From Eubacterium sp. (lineage in GTDB: Bacteria > Bacillota > Clostridia > Oscillospirales > Acutalibacteraceae): 64,000 nt of DNA. The notes beneath the pieces are model-generated. The model had not been told where the DNA came from. It did not search any database and saw only the letters and a program-made list of their open reading frames with translations. Of this stretch, positions 1-8,176 are shown piece by piece; the first letter of the stretch is position 1, and each line of letters begins with the position of its first letter. The translations under genes and the position numbers were made by a program. The DNA is taken from positions 253,001 to 317,000 of the forward strand of contig JARHZA010000002.1 in the NCBI GenBank assembly GCA_029258375.1, read 5' to 3'.

Positions 1-841
1 CTATACGTAGTTCATCTGTTCTTAAAGGTAAACGATCGCCTTCAACAGAATATATTTTGTTTAGAACAGATGAAACTAAATCTTTATATTCTTTACTGTA
101 AGGACTGTAATTGTCTGCACCAGCAACAGAAATATATGCTTCGGTATAATAGTCAAAATTGAAAACTTCATCAGAAACATATATGAATGTTCCAAGTTTT
201 CCACTACCAATATTTGTATTGCCTCTTTCAAAAGAAATATATGTAGGAGTTCTTACAATACCAACTATTTTAAATTCAGTTATAGAAAGTTTATTTTCTA
301 TATTAGTTCCATCACCACAAAGTGAAAAAGTTTGACCAATTTTAAATTGCTCTGGGGCAGATAATTTGCTACAATCTACAACACATTCGTTAGGTGCTGC
401 AGGCCATTGACCTTCAAGCAATGTTACACGGTTCATATAATTTGGTGCAGCAGTCTTATTTTTTTCAAATTCCTTAGCATCATTAAAATTTAAAGATATT
501 GCACGGCAAGTCATTTCAGAGCCGTCAATGTCGCCAATACTGTTTCCATCAGCTTTTAATATACCGTCAACAAAACGAGATGGCATAACATTTTGAACAC
601 CATCAACTTCGTTGAGTGCAGTAATATCGTCAATATTTAGTCCAACTGGGGAAATAACACGCACATCCATTAAGTTGCTGTCTTTAAAATAAAGTTCTGC
701 AGTTTCTTTCATATCAGGAGCAGTAGCTTTTATTCCAGCAAAAAAACTTATTCCAAGAGCAACGATTGCAATTATAGAGATAAATCTTGTTTTGCTTCGA
801 CTAATAGAACGCATTATCTCTTTAAAAAGAGTTTTATTCAT
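1..841 (-). CDS. FtsX/MacB-type ABC transporter permease (3' end outside window)
   Basis: The start ATG overlaps the stop of the upstream ATPase gene (TAATG), so the two are translationally coupled. The frame stays open for about 280 codons to the window edge and the gene is therefore truncated here. The N-terminus is basic with one hydrophobic segment (FISIIAIVALGISFFAGIKA, residues ~20-39), followed by a long extracytoplasmic region. That is the layout of large FtsX/MacB-like permeases of peptide-resistance or lipoprotein-type exporters, which carry further membrane segments beyond this point. It is absent from the ORF track because it runs off the edge. Substrate is unknown; the adjacent two-component system suggests envelope stress or antimicrobial-peptide export (inference). 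Confidence 0.82.
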   Translation of the reverse strand, partial: MNKTLFKEIMRSISRSKTRFISIIAIVALGISFFAGIKATAPDMKETAELYFKDSNLMDVRVISPVGLNIDDITALNEVDGVQNVMPSRFVDGILKADGNSIGDIDGSEMTCRAISLNFNDAKEFEKNKTAAPNYMNRVTLLEGQWPAAPNECVVDCSKLSAPEQFKIGQTFSLCGDGTNIENKLSITEFKIVGIVRTPTYISFERGNTNIGSGKLGTFIYVSDEVFNFDYYTEAYISVAGADNYSPYSKEYKDLVSSVLNKIYSVEGDRLPLRTDELRI

Positions 842-1542
842 TACCATTCTATCCTTTCAACCGGTACCGGATTATCGTTTATTTCCATTTTGTGAACTCT
901 GCCACTTCTCATAGTTATAATTCTGTTAGCCATTGGGGTAATAGCCTGGTTGTGTGTAATAACAATCACAGTCATACCGGTTTCTATACAAGTTTTCTGT
1001 AAAAGTGAAAGAATTTGCTTGCCTGTTTTGTAGTCAAGCGCACCTGTAGGTTCGTCACAAAGTAAAAGTTTTGGATTTTTTGCAAGTGCACGAGCAATAG
1101 CAACTCTTTGCTGTTCACCACCAGAAAGTTGAGAAGGAAAATTGTCCATCCTATCGCCAAGTCCAACACGCTCAAGAACTTTTGTGGCACTTAAAGATTT
1201 GTCAACAATTTGAGCCGCAAGTTCTACATTTTCAAGTGCTGTAAGGTTTGGAACAAGATTATAAAATTGAAAGACGAATCCAACGTCGTATCTTCTGTAT
1301 TCCACAAGTTTTTTAGAACTAAAATCATTTATTAGTTCGCCAGCAACACGAATCTTTCCATCGTCACAACTATCCATACCACCAAGCATATTAAGAACGG
1401 TGGTTTTTCCGGCACCACTTTCACCAACAATAACACAAAATTCGCCTTGCTCAATGTTAAATGTAACACCGTCTGCTGCGTTTATGACAATTTCACCCAT
1501 TTTGTATCGCTTGTATACGGAATCAAATTCAATAAAACTCAT
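841..1542 (-). CDS. ABC transporter ATP-binding protein (MacB/LolD type)
   Basis: Single ATPase domain of 233 aa, normal for this subfamily. Visible motifs are Walker [10 protein letters not shown] (~40-48), Q-loop FQFYN (~91), signature LSGGEQQR (~139-146), Walker B LLLCDEP (~159-165), D-loop GALD and switch histidine VITHN. It should energise the permease encoded immediately downstream, with which it overlaps. A consensus-like promoter lies 46 bp upstream of the start, and a short dyad overlaps the -35 box. The kinase/regulator pair upstream on the same strand is the obvious candidate controller, though a terminator separates the two units. Confidence 0.93.
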   Translation of the reverse strand: MSFIEFDSVYKRYKMGEIVINAADGVTFNIEQGEFCVIVGESGAGKTTVLNMLGGMDSCDDGKIRVAGELINDFSSKKLVEYRRYDVGFVFQFYNLVPNLTALENVELAAQIVDKSLSATKVLERVGLGDRMDNFPSQLSGGEQQRVAIARALAKNPKLLLCDEPTGALDYKTGKQILSLLQKTCIETGMTVIVITHNQAITPMANRIITMRSGRVHKMEINDNPVPVERIEW

Positions 1543-1587
1543 TTTTTCATCCCCAAAAAAATATATAAAATTAGTGTATTTATATAA

Positions 1588-1616
1588 AGTATATAAATAA
1601 ATTATAAATTAGTCAA
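1588..1616 (-). promoter_or_regulatory. Promoter of the ABC exporter genes
   Basis: On the minus strand TTGACT, 17 bp, TATACT; two mismatches to the sigma-A consensus in total. It lies upstream of the ATPase gene. Confidence 0.65.
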
Positions 1617-1628
1617 TGATTAGTTGAC
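1612..1628. promoter_or_regulatory. Possible operator dyad GTCAA-N7-TTGAC
   Basis: Five-base inverted repeat overlapping the -35 hexamer of the exporter promoter. The position suits a regulator of the exporter, for example the neighbouring OmpR-type protein, but short dyads are common in AT-rich DNA. Confidence 0.3.
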
Positions 1629-1718
1629 AATATAATCAATAAAACTCTAAAAGCTTCCCATAATTTTGTCAAACCTGACGAAGTGTTGAATTATCATTTT
1701 AATAATTGAAAATGAAAA

Positions 1719-1753
1719 CAAAAAAAGCATCGTTTAATGATGCTCTTTTTTTG
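1719..1753 (-). terminator. Intrinsic terminator after the histidine kinase gene
   Basis: Stem AGCATC/GATGCT with a 7-nt loop and T-runs on both sides, so it can work in either direction. It separates the two-component operon from the exporter genes. Confidence 0.75.
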
Positions 1754-1792
1754 TTTATTCAGTTTTATTATAAAATGTAATTTTAATTTCTT

Positions 1793-3430
1793 TTATTTTT
1801 TAAAAAAGTAAAATTCTACTCCATTTTCAAGATTTTTAAATCCATATGAAAAATTGTGAATTTCAAGAATTTTTTTACTAAGTGCAAGCCCCATTCCTGT
1901 TGAATTTGAATTGTTCTTGCGTGCTTTGTCAGCTCTATAAAGCTCCTCCCATATATGCTCTGCGTCTTTTTTATCTATTTTTGAACCTTCGTTAAATACA
2001 GAAAATCCAATAAAATTTTTCTTAGTACCAGTTGAAATAATTACCTTTTTATTATTTTCAGTGTATTTAACTGCGTTAGATAAAAAGTTATCAATTACAA
2101 GCGAAATTAGTTCTTTATTGCAAGCAATTTCTGCACTACTAAAATTAGTTTCAATGTGTATATTCTTATTTTCAAAAAGCGCATAGTATTTGTTTAATTC
2201 ATTTTGTGCAAGATCTTTTAAATTACAAATTTCTTTATTTACATTATTAGCAGAAGAAACTTTGTTGTAATAAATTAGTGTTTTTACAAGCCTTATCATT
2301 CTTTTTGTTTCATCATAAATTGAATTAACATATTCAATATTTTTTTCAGGGGACACATTTTCAATTATACATTCACATTGGTTTGAAATAATTGAAAGGG
2401 GAGTTTTAAGTTCGTGTGCAGCAGCATTTGCAAAAGATGTTCGTGCGTTTTCAAGTTGCTCATTTTTTTCAAAAAACTTTTTTGAAAAGACTAAAATTAA
2501 AATAGTGAATATTGCAAAAAGAGCAGAAAACTCTATCATTAGCGATTGAAAAATATCTAAATAAAAAAAGTTTTTTAATTCATTAAAATAAGAAAATTTT
2601 ACAAAGTAGTATTTATTATCTTCAATTTCCATTAAATCAATAAACACATTTGCGTTACCTAAACTTTTATTACCTCCAAAGTTAGATGTACTATAACTAT
2701 ATTCGCCACCTTTAAAATAATCTATAAGCGAGTAATTTTTGTTAACCTCATCTAAAACTGAATCGAAATTGTTTGAATAGGCATAATCACGAAGATTTAT
2801 GTAACTGTTAAAATCAAAATTACGTGAATTATATGGTAATAGTTTAATATAAACTGATGCGTTGTCTGAAGACTTATTACTTAAAGAGTAACTTGCATTA
2901 TCGTTCGAAAAAGTTAATTCTAATTCGTTAAAATTATTAGTTAAAACGATTTTAACAGGTATTATTTTTTCGTTTTCAATATTGTAATCGAATTCATTAA
3001 CGTGAATATTTTGGTCATTATTTGCAAAGTTTTTAAGTTCTTTTATCATTTCATTTGTAAGGTATTTATCAATATTGCAGTATTTAGTATACCTATTAGC
3101 GTTATAAAAATTTATTTCAATATATGATCCTGATGATGCAATAAGATTTTTGTTTCTATCAAAAATCATTAAAATTAATGGTTGATCTTCGTTTGTGTTT
3201 TTATTGTAGTATGGGTATATGCGAGAATTATAAATAAATTCATCAAATTTTTCTTTTTTATTATATTCGTTATAAGATTGCGGAGATTTAATGTCTTTTA
3301 AATAACTATCTATTTCACGTGCTTGATTATTATTTTCTTTAATACTAACACCTATAATTATTAGTGTAGAAAACAAATAAACAAATATTAGTAATATTGA
3401 AACATATGAAAAGTATTTTTTCTTAGTCAT
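1793..3430 (-). CDS. Sensor histidine kinase, two-component system
   Basis: A 545-aa membrane kinase: one N-terminal membrane segment (residues ~7-28), a large ~260-residue extracellular sensor region of no recognised fold, a second membrane segment (~295-318), then HisKA with the H-box HELKTPLS and a HATPase domain with N-box DNFLSNAVKY and G-box TGMGLALS. The sensor region is Asn/Ser/Tyr-rich. The gene starts 1 nt after the stop of the response regulator, with its ribosome site (GAGGT) inside that gene, so the two are co-translated. The large external loop differs from the short-loop BceS type and suggests direct ligand sensing. Signal unknown. Confidence 0.92.
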   Translation of the reverse strand: MTKKKYFSYVSILLIFVYLFSTLIIIGVSIKENNNQAREIDSYLKDIKSPQSYNEYNKKEKFDEFIYNSRIYPYYNKNTNEDQPLILMIFDRNKNLIASSGSYIEINFYNANRYTKYCNIDKYLTNEMIKELKNFANNDQNIHVNEFDYNIENEKIIPVKIVLTNNFNELELTFSNDNASYSLSNKSSDNASVYIKLLPYNSRNFDFNSYINLRDYAYSNNFDSVLDEVNKNYSLIDYFKGGEYSYSTSNFGGNKSLGNANVFIDLMEIEDNKYYFVKFSYFNELKNFFYLDIFQSLMIEFSALFAIFTILILVFSKKFFEKNEQLENARTSFANAAAHELKTPLSIISNQCECIIENVSPEKNIEYVNSIYDETKRMIRLVKTLIYYNKVSSANNVNKEICNLKDLAQNELNKYYALFENKNIHIETNFSSAEIACNKELISLVIDNFLSNAVKYTENNKKVIISTGTKKNFIGFSVFNEGSKIDKKDAEHIWEELYRADKARKNNSNSTGMGLALSKKILEIHNFSYGFKNLENGVEFYFFKK

Positions 3431-3431
3431 A

Positions 3432-4100
3432 TTATTTTACCTCAAAACAATATCCAACGTTTATTATAGTTTTTATACAATTTGCTTTTTCGCCAAGAAT
3501 TTTTCTTATTCTTTTGATATGGGTATCAATAACTCTTTCATCGCCTTCAAAATCATAACCCCAAACTCTGCTTAATATTATGTTTCGTTTTAAAACTATG
3601 TTTTTGTTTATCATTAGGTAATGAAGAAGTTTAAAATCTTTGTTTGAAAGTTCAATTTCATTGCCATCAATATATGCTTTATATTTATCAAGATTTAGTG
3701 TTATACCATTTAAAGAAATCTCATTGCTTTCTGATATTCCTTGGTATCTTTTAATTGTTTTTAATATTTTTTCATAAAGTACAGATAAAGGAAATGGTTT
3801 TACAATATAGTCGTCTGCTCCATACAAATATCCTTTTAATAAGTTTTGCTCGTCCCCTAAAGCAGATAAAAAGATGATAGGAGTTTTTATTGATTTTCGA
3901 ATTTCTCTGCACGCTTCAAAACCATTTACTATTGGCATCATAATGTCAAGAATAATTAAATCAAATTCTTCATTACTTGCTATATCAATAGCTTCTTTAC
4001 CATTTGAAGCAAGTTTAACTGATAAACCTTTTGAACTAAGATAATCATTAGTTGCTTCACAAATTTTTGTTTCATCGTCTGCAAAAAGAATTTTATACAT
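3432..4100 (-). CDS. OmpR-family response regulator
   Basis: 222 aa with a receiver domain (acidic pair ADDE near residue 8, phospho-acceptor in LIILDIMMP near 52, Thr/Lys KPFP near 101) and a C-terminal winged helix ending in the usual RVIDTHIKRIRKIL recognition region. First gene of a two-gene operon with its kinase. The likely target is the exporter operon downstream, by proximity only. Confidence 0.94.
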   Translation of the reverse strand: MYKILFADDETKICEATNDYLSSKGLSVKLASNGKEAIDIASNEEFDLIILDIMMPIVNGFEACREIRKSIKTPIIFLSALGDEQNLLKGYLYGADDYIVKPFPLSVLYEKILKTIKRYQGISESNEISLNGITLNLDKYKAYIDGNEIELSNKDFKLLHYLMINKNIVLKRNIILSRVWGYDFEGDERVIDTHIKRIRKILGEKANCIKTIINVGYCFEVK

Positions 4101-4127
4101 TTATATCATCTCCTTCATCTATAATTT

Positions 4128-4156
4128 ATTATACTCGTTTGTATTTCGTGTGTCAT
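4128..4156 (-). promoter_or_regulatory. Promoter of the two-component operon
   Basis: Minus strand ATGACA, 17 bp, TATAAT, located 28 bp upstream of the response regulator start. Confidence 0.6.
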
Positions 4157-4229
4157 TATATAAAAAATTTTTCAATTTTATTTAGTAGTTTTATATAACA
4201 AAACCTTTTATTAGATATTTATAATAACT

Positions 4230-4268
4230 AAAAAGTCCCTCTTGATTTTTATCAAGAGGGACTTTTTT
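4230..4268 (-). terminator. Strong terminator after the GH3 glucosidase
   Basis: Near-perfect hairpin (AAGTCCCTCTTGAT / ATCAAGAGGGACTT, TTTT loop) flanked by A- and T-tracts. It overlaps the stop codon of the glucosidase gene. Confidence 0.9.
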
Positions 4269-6709
4269 TACATTCTTTTTAAAATAAAATTCAAAACGGT
4301 TTTAGCGCTGCGTTCTATTTCAGCTCTTGTTATGCCGTCTGGTTCGTTAATTGTTTCAAGAAGTGTTTTATTGTTTTCATATTTAGATTTTAATTTGCTC
4401 ATATTGCCAGGCATAAGAACATCAACACAACTTCTAACCCTGTAAGCATTGTCTTTTAAATTTTCAAACTCTTGTGAATTTGATTTTTGCATCCACCAGT
4501 CTGTAATAACAACACCGTCAAAGTTCCATTCGTCTCTTAAAACTGTTTTTGCAAGGTCATAATTGTAATGGCTCCAAACACCATTCATCTTATTGTAACT
4601 TGTCATAATATTCATAGGTTTTGCTTTTTTTACAACTATTTCAAAACCTTTTAAATAAATCTCCCTAAGTGCTCTTTCAGATACTCGTGAGTCATTTGTG
4701 TTTCGCTTTACCTCTTGGTTGTTACAAGCAAAATGTTTAGGGCAAGCAGAACGACCTGTGCTCTGAATACCTTTAACTGTTGCAGTTGCAATTTCTCCGC
4801 TAATAACAGGATCTTCTGAATAATATTCAAAGTTTCTTCCGCAAAGGGGATTTCTGTGAATATTCATACCAGGTGCAAGAAGAATATCTATGTTGTATTC
4901 ATCAAGTTCTTGAGTTTGCTTTGCAAATAAGTTAAAAATTAACTCTTTATTCCACGTTGATGCAAGAGTAGTTCCACAAGGCAAAAGAGAAGTACATTTT
5001 CTAATTCTAATACCGGCAGGGCCGTCAGATGTAATCATTGGTGGTATTCCGTATTTATTTAGTTTATTCGTTATTCCACCATAAGCACCGGCATTGCCAT
5101 TTATGCCAAGATGACTATTCATAGCGCCACTGCCTCTTGTTAGCATTTCAAGTTCTTCGTTACTAAGTTGTGAAATAAATTCATCAAGTGAAACTTTGCC
5201 GTCTTTAACATCAACTAACTTATATCCTTTGTTACCATCAAATCCAATTTCTTTAGGAATGTTATTGATTATTCGTTCTTTTAAATCTCTTTGACCAAGA
5301 CTTAATAATTCGTATTTTTCAGTGATTTTGCCGTTACTTTCAGTTGCAATAAGCCTTTTAAAAGAATTTTTTAAAGCACAAACTTCGTTTAATTTTTCAA
5401 TAACTTCTGTTTTCTTAATGTTTATTGTGCCAACAACATTTGTAGTTCTAACACTATTTCCAACAAAGAAAATATACTCGCCTTCTTCAAGAACGTAACT
5501 TGATTTGTAGCCAGTTTTTCCTTCGTCATCGTAAGAAGAAAATTCGTATTTATCAATATCAAATGAAATTGTTTGACTTTCGTTTTTATTAAGAAGTTTA
5601 GTTTTTTCAAATTGAATTAAAGATCTTGAAGGTTTACCAAGTTTGCCACAAGGTGCTTTAACATAAAGTTCGGCAACTTCTTTACCTTTTAAATCTCCAG
5701 TATTTGTAATTTTAACATCAATATGAATTTTATTGCCATTTACTTCAAATTTTAAATTTTCAAAAGAAAATGATGTGTAAGAAAGACCAAAACCAAAAGG
5801 ATAAAGAACTCTGTTTTTTGCAAAGGTTTCAAAATATCTATATCCAACATAAATATCTTCTGCGTAATTGTTAAATTCTTTGCCACCAAAGTTTTTTGAT
5901 GAAGGGTAGTCTTCATAATGTCTTGCAATTGTATCTGTTAATTTACCACAAGGGTTAACATTTCCACAAAGTACATCTGCAACTGCATTTCCGCTTTCTT
6001 GACCACCTTGTCCAACAAGTAATATTGCAGAGATATTATCTGCATAATCTTCTGTCCAAGTCATATCAATTAGGTTGCCACAATCCATAATTACAATAAC
6101 TTTTTCAAATATAGAAGAAACAATTTTAAAGTTGTTTTTTTCCTTATCAGTTAAATAATAACTTCCTTTTTTTAGTTCGTTTTCTCTATCTTCTCCTGCT
6201 GCTCTGCCTATAACAAAAATTGCTTTGTTAGATTTTTCTTTTGCTTTTTTTACTGTTTCATAATCTAATTCCATTTCATCATAGTTCATAGGCCAGTGTC
6301 CCCAAAACCCTTCGTCAGGAATATTTTGTTCATCACTACACCAAAAACTATATTTTTCTTCAAGTTCACTGTTTATGTTTATATTACAGTTTTTCATTCC
6401 GTCAATAAGGTTTATTTTGTAAGGAGGAATAACATCGCCACCACTGCCGTATCCAACATAAAAATAGTTGTATTGGCATCTGCCAAAAACTGCCACACTG
6501 TCATTTTTTGTTATTGGCAAAACACCATCGTTTTTTAACAAAACACAGCCTTCTGCGCCAGCAGTTCGAATAAGTTTATCCATACCATCAAAACTTTTAA
6601 GTTCTGTAATATTGTTTTTATTGTTAAGTTCTTGGCTTAAATCGCCAGTTATAAATTGTGTTGCTCTGTTTACTATTTTAGAAAAACCTTTTTTTATATT
6701 TTTAACCAT
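4268..6709 (-). CDS. Glycoside hydrolase family 3 beta-glucosidase, reversed domain order
   Basis: Predicted cytoplasmic enzyme releasing terminal glucose or a related sugar from beta-glycosides. The alpha/beta sandwich domain that is C-terminal in most GH3 enzymes comes first (LLKNDGVLPI near 57, GEDRENE near 175), then a fibronectin-III-like segment (~330-430). The catalytic TIM-barrel half is last, with LLAPGMNIHR, KHFACNNQE and the nucleophile Asp in GVVITDWW (~737). The same permuted order is known for some Ruminococcus and Butyrivibrio glucosidases. No signal peptide. The track starts at a GTG at 6718; I prefer the ATG at 6709, which sits 5-6 nt after GGGGTGG. Monocistronic. Confidence 0.93.
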   Translation of the reverse strand: MVKNIKKGFSKIVNRATQFITGDLSQELNNKNNITELKSFDGMDKLIRTAGAEGCVLLKNDGVLPITKNDSVAVFGRCQYNYFYVGYGSGGDVIPPYKINLIDGMKNCNININSELEEKYSFWCSDEQNIPDEGFWGHWPMNYDEMELDYETVKKAKEKSNKAIFVIGRAAGEDRENELKKGSYYLTDKEKNNFKIVSSIFEKVIVIMDCGNLIDMTWTEDYADNISAILLVGQGGQESGNAVADVLCGNVNPCGKLTDTIARHYEDYPSSKNFGGKEFNNYAEDIYVGYRYFETFAKNRVLYPFGFGLSYTSFSFENLKFEVNGNKIHIDVKITNTGDLKGKEVAELYVKAPCGKLGKPSRSLIQFEKTKLLNKNESQTISFDIDKYEFSSYDDEGKTGYKSSYVLEEGEYIFFVGNSVRTTNVVGTINIKKTEVIEKLNEVCALKNSFKRLIATESNGKITEKYELLSLGQRDLKERIINNIPKEIGFDGNKGYKLVDVKDGKVSLDEFISQLSNEELEMLTRGSGAMNSHLGINGNAGAYGGITNKLNKYGIPPMITSDGPAGIRIRKCTSLLPCGTTLASTWNKELIFNLFAKQTQELDEYNIDILLAPGMNIHRNPLCGRNFEYYSEDPVISGEIATATVKGIQSTGRSACPKHFACNNQEVKRNTNDSRVSERALREIYLKGFEIVVKKAKPMNIMTSYNKMNGVWSHYNYDLAKTVLRDEWNFDGVVITDWWMQKSNSQEFENLKDNAYRVRSCVDVLMPGNMSKLKSKYENNKTLLETINEPDGITRAEIERSAKTVLNFILKRM

Positions 6710-6786
6710 ATTTTCCACCCCAAAAGTTTTTGTTGATTTAATTATAACTTAAAAATTTAAAACCTAAAAGAAAAATTTAAAATAAT

Positions 6787-6815
6787 TTGTAACAAAAAAT
6801 AATAAATGATATACT
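6787..6815 (+). promoter_or_regulatory. Promoter of the surface protein gene
   Basis: TTGTAA, 17 bp, TATACT. The -35 lies in TTTGTAACAA, a decamer that recurs upstream of the sigma factor gene at 7593. Confidence 0.5.
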
Positions 6816-6867
6816 TAAATAGTAAAGCAGAAAATATTTAAAAAATAATTAAAAAGGGATGACCATT

Positions 6868-7470
6868 ATGAAAAAAATTATTTCTTTGTTTTGTACAACT
6901 ATTTTAGTAATTTCAGTTTTTAGTTTTAATGTTATAACTGCATTTGCAAAAGAAGCCTATCCAAAAGTGGATTTTAGTCAAATTCAAGATTTTGCAGTTT
7001 TTGTTAACGATGAAGTTACAGATGATATAATTGTAACTTATGATTCTGATAAAGAACAACATATTTTTAAGTATGATGGAAAGGGAATTGTAACAGAGTG
7101 GCAGTTTCCAAGAGCAGAAGAAAATAAAGATTATAAAATAGTTTCTAAAAGTAATAATGAAATAGTTATTAAGTTAATAAATAAATATAAAGCAATACCT
7201 TATATTAACGCAGTAGTAGATTTAGAAAAGAAAACAGATACCTCAAATATAACAGAAAATAAAACTCAGGAAAGTTCTACTTTGAGCGAAACAAGTGAAC
7301 AGATTTCAACAGTGAATAGTAGCACAGAAATTACCACTGATAAAAACGAAAACACAGCAGAAAAAAGTTTATTTAATGCACCAAATAATATAATTTTTAT
7401 GTGTGTTATTGGAGTTGCTATAGGTGTAACAGTTACATTTGTAATTACAAAAAATAAGAAATCTAAATAA
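6868..7470 (+). CDS. Surface-anchored protein of unknown function (signal peptide, Ser/Thr linker, C-terminal membrane anchor)
   Basis: About 200 aa. N-terminal signal peptide (MKKIISLFCTTILVISV..., cleavage probably after AFA), a ~95-residue folded domain rich in acidic and aromatic residues, then a Ser/Thr/Glu linker (~125-165). It ends in one membrane segment (IIFMCVIGVAIGVTVTFVI) and a basic tail. Topology: extracellular domain held to the membrane at the C-terminus. I recognise no family. The track starts at 6859, but the ATG at 6868 fits the AAAAAGGG ribosome site better. Single gene between a promoter and a terminator. Confidence 0.82.
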   Translation: MKKIISLFCTTILVISVFSFNVITAFAKEAYPKVDFSQIQDFAVFVNDEVTDDIIVTYDSDKEQHIFKYDGKGIVTEWQFPRAEENKDYKIVSKSNNEIVIKLINKYKAIPYINAVVDLEKKTDTSNITENKTQESSTLSETSEQISTVNSSTEITTDKNENTAEKSLFNAPNNIIFMCVIGVAIGVTVTFVITKNKKSK

Positions 7471-7552
7471 AAACATTTATAATAGTTGTTTATAAGCAGA
7501 TTGTGAAATATTATAATAATGTAATATAATTTGCAATACACTTTTAATATTT

Positions 7553-7587
7553 AAAAAGAGCAGATTATTACAATCTGCTCTTTTTTA
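7553..7587 (+). terminator. Intrinsic terminator after the surface protein gene
   Basis: Stem AAGAGCAGATT/AATCTGCTCTT, ATTAC loop, followed by TTTTTT. Confidence 0.88.
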
Positions 7588-7595
7588 GATTATTT

Positions 7596-7621
7596 GTAAC
7601 AATAATAAAAAAATTTGTTAC
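7596..7621 (+). promoter_or_regulatory. Inverted repeat GTAACAA-N12-TTGTTAC upstream of the sigma factor
   Basis: Perfect 7-bp arms, 33 bp before the start codon. It may be part of an autoregulated promoter or an operator. The left half-site also occurs upstream of the surface protein gene. Confidence 0.35.
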
Positions 7622-7653
7622 TCTTATTATGACGGCGTCAAGGAGGTGGCGAA

Positions 7654-8160
7654 ATGAGCGAAAAAGAACTTGTGTTAAAAGCTCAAAAAGGTGATGTAGA
7701 TGCGTTCTGTGCTCTTTATAGTGTTTATAAAAATAAGCTTTATAATTATGCTGTTTATAAATTAGGTAATAGAGAAGATGCAGAAGATGCTGTTCAAAAC
7801 TGCGTTCTTTCAGCATTTGAACAAATAAGCAAATTAAAAAAAGCAGATGCGTTTTCATCTTGGATTTTTAGAATACTTTATTGCAGTTGTGCCGGTTATG
7901 TAAAAGACCAAATTCAAAAGCGAAAAACAGATGATATTGATAACTATATTGGTTTATCTTCACCAAATGAATTTGTAATTAGTCACGAACTTAATGAGGC
8001 ACTTAATAAACTAAGTGATGATGATAAAAATATAGTTTTGTTATCTGTTGTAGCTGGTTTAAAAAGTAAAGAAATCGCTCAAATAACTGGCTTTAGTTCA
8101 GTTAATGTTCGCCAAAAATTAAGCAGAAGTCTTGCTAAAATGAAAAAAGAATTAGTCTAA
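7654..8160 (+). CDS. ECF-like RNA polymerase sigma factor
   Basis: 168 aa, the usual size for group IV sigma factors. Region 2 (~15-75) contains NREDAEDAVQNCVLSAFEQ and a -10 recognition helix (FSSWIFRILY). Region 4 (~118-165) is a helix-turn-helix, KSKEIAQITGFSSVNVRQKL. Very strong ribosome site AAGGAGGTG. The next gene starts 16 bp downstream and encodes a single-pass membrane protein with a cytoplasmic N-terminal tail, the classic place for a cognate anti-sigma factor. Target genes are not obvious beyond a possible role at its own promoter. Confidence 0.92.
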   Translation: MSEKELVLKAQKGDVDAFCALYSVYKNKLYNYAVYKLGNREDAEDAVQNCVLSAFEQISKLKKADAFSSWIFRILYCSCAGYVKDQIQKRKTDDIDNYIGLSSPNEFVISHELNEALNKLSDDDKNIVLLSVVAGLKSKEIAQITGFSSVNVRQKLSRSLAKMKKELV

Positions 8161-8176
8161 ATAGGAGTGAAAATAA

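Noticed and set aside
984-1190. ORF-track entries such as 984-1190, 4242-4445, 6296-6752, 7266-7541, 30715-31219, 46965-47304 and 60212-60796
   Set aside because: All lie within or opposite longer genes with clear family motifs, have low-complexity Phe/Leu/Ile/Lys-rich translations and lack ribosome sites. They are reading-frame shadows.
1400-1600. 66-aa plus-strand ORF across the ABC ATPase start
   Set aside because: Antisense to a certain gene; no promoter or ribosome site.
7266-7541. 91-aa minus ORF opposite the surface protein tail
   Set aside because: Hydrophobic only because it is antisense to AT-rich coding DNA; no translation signals.
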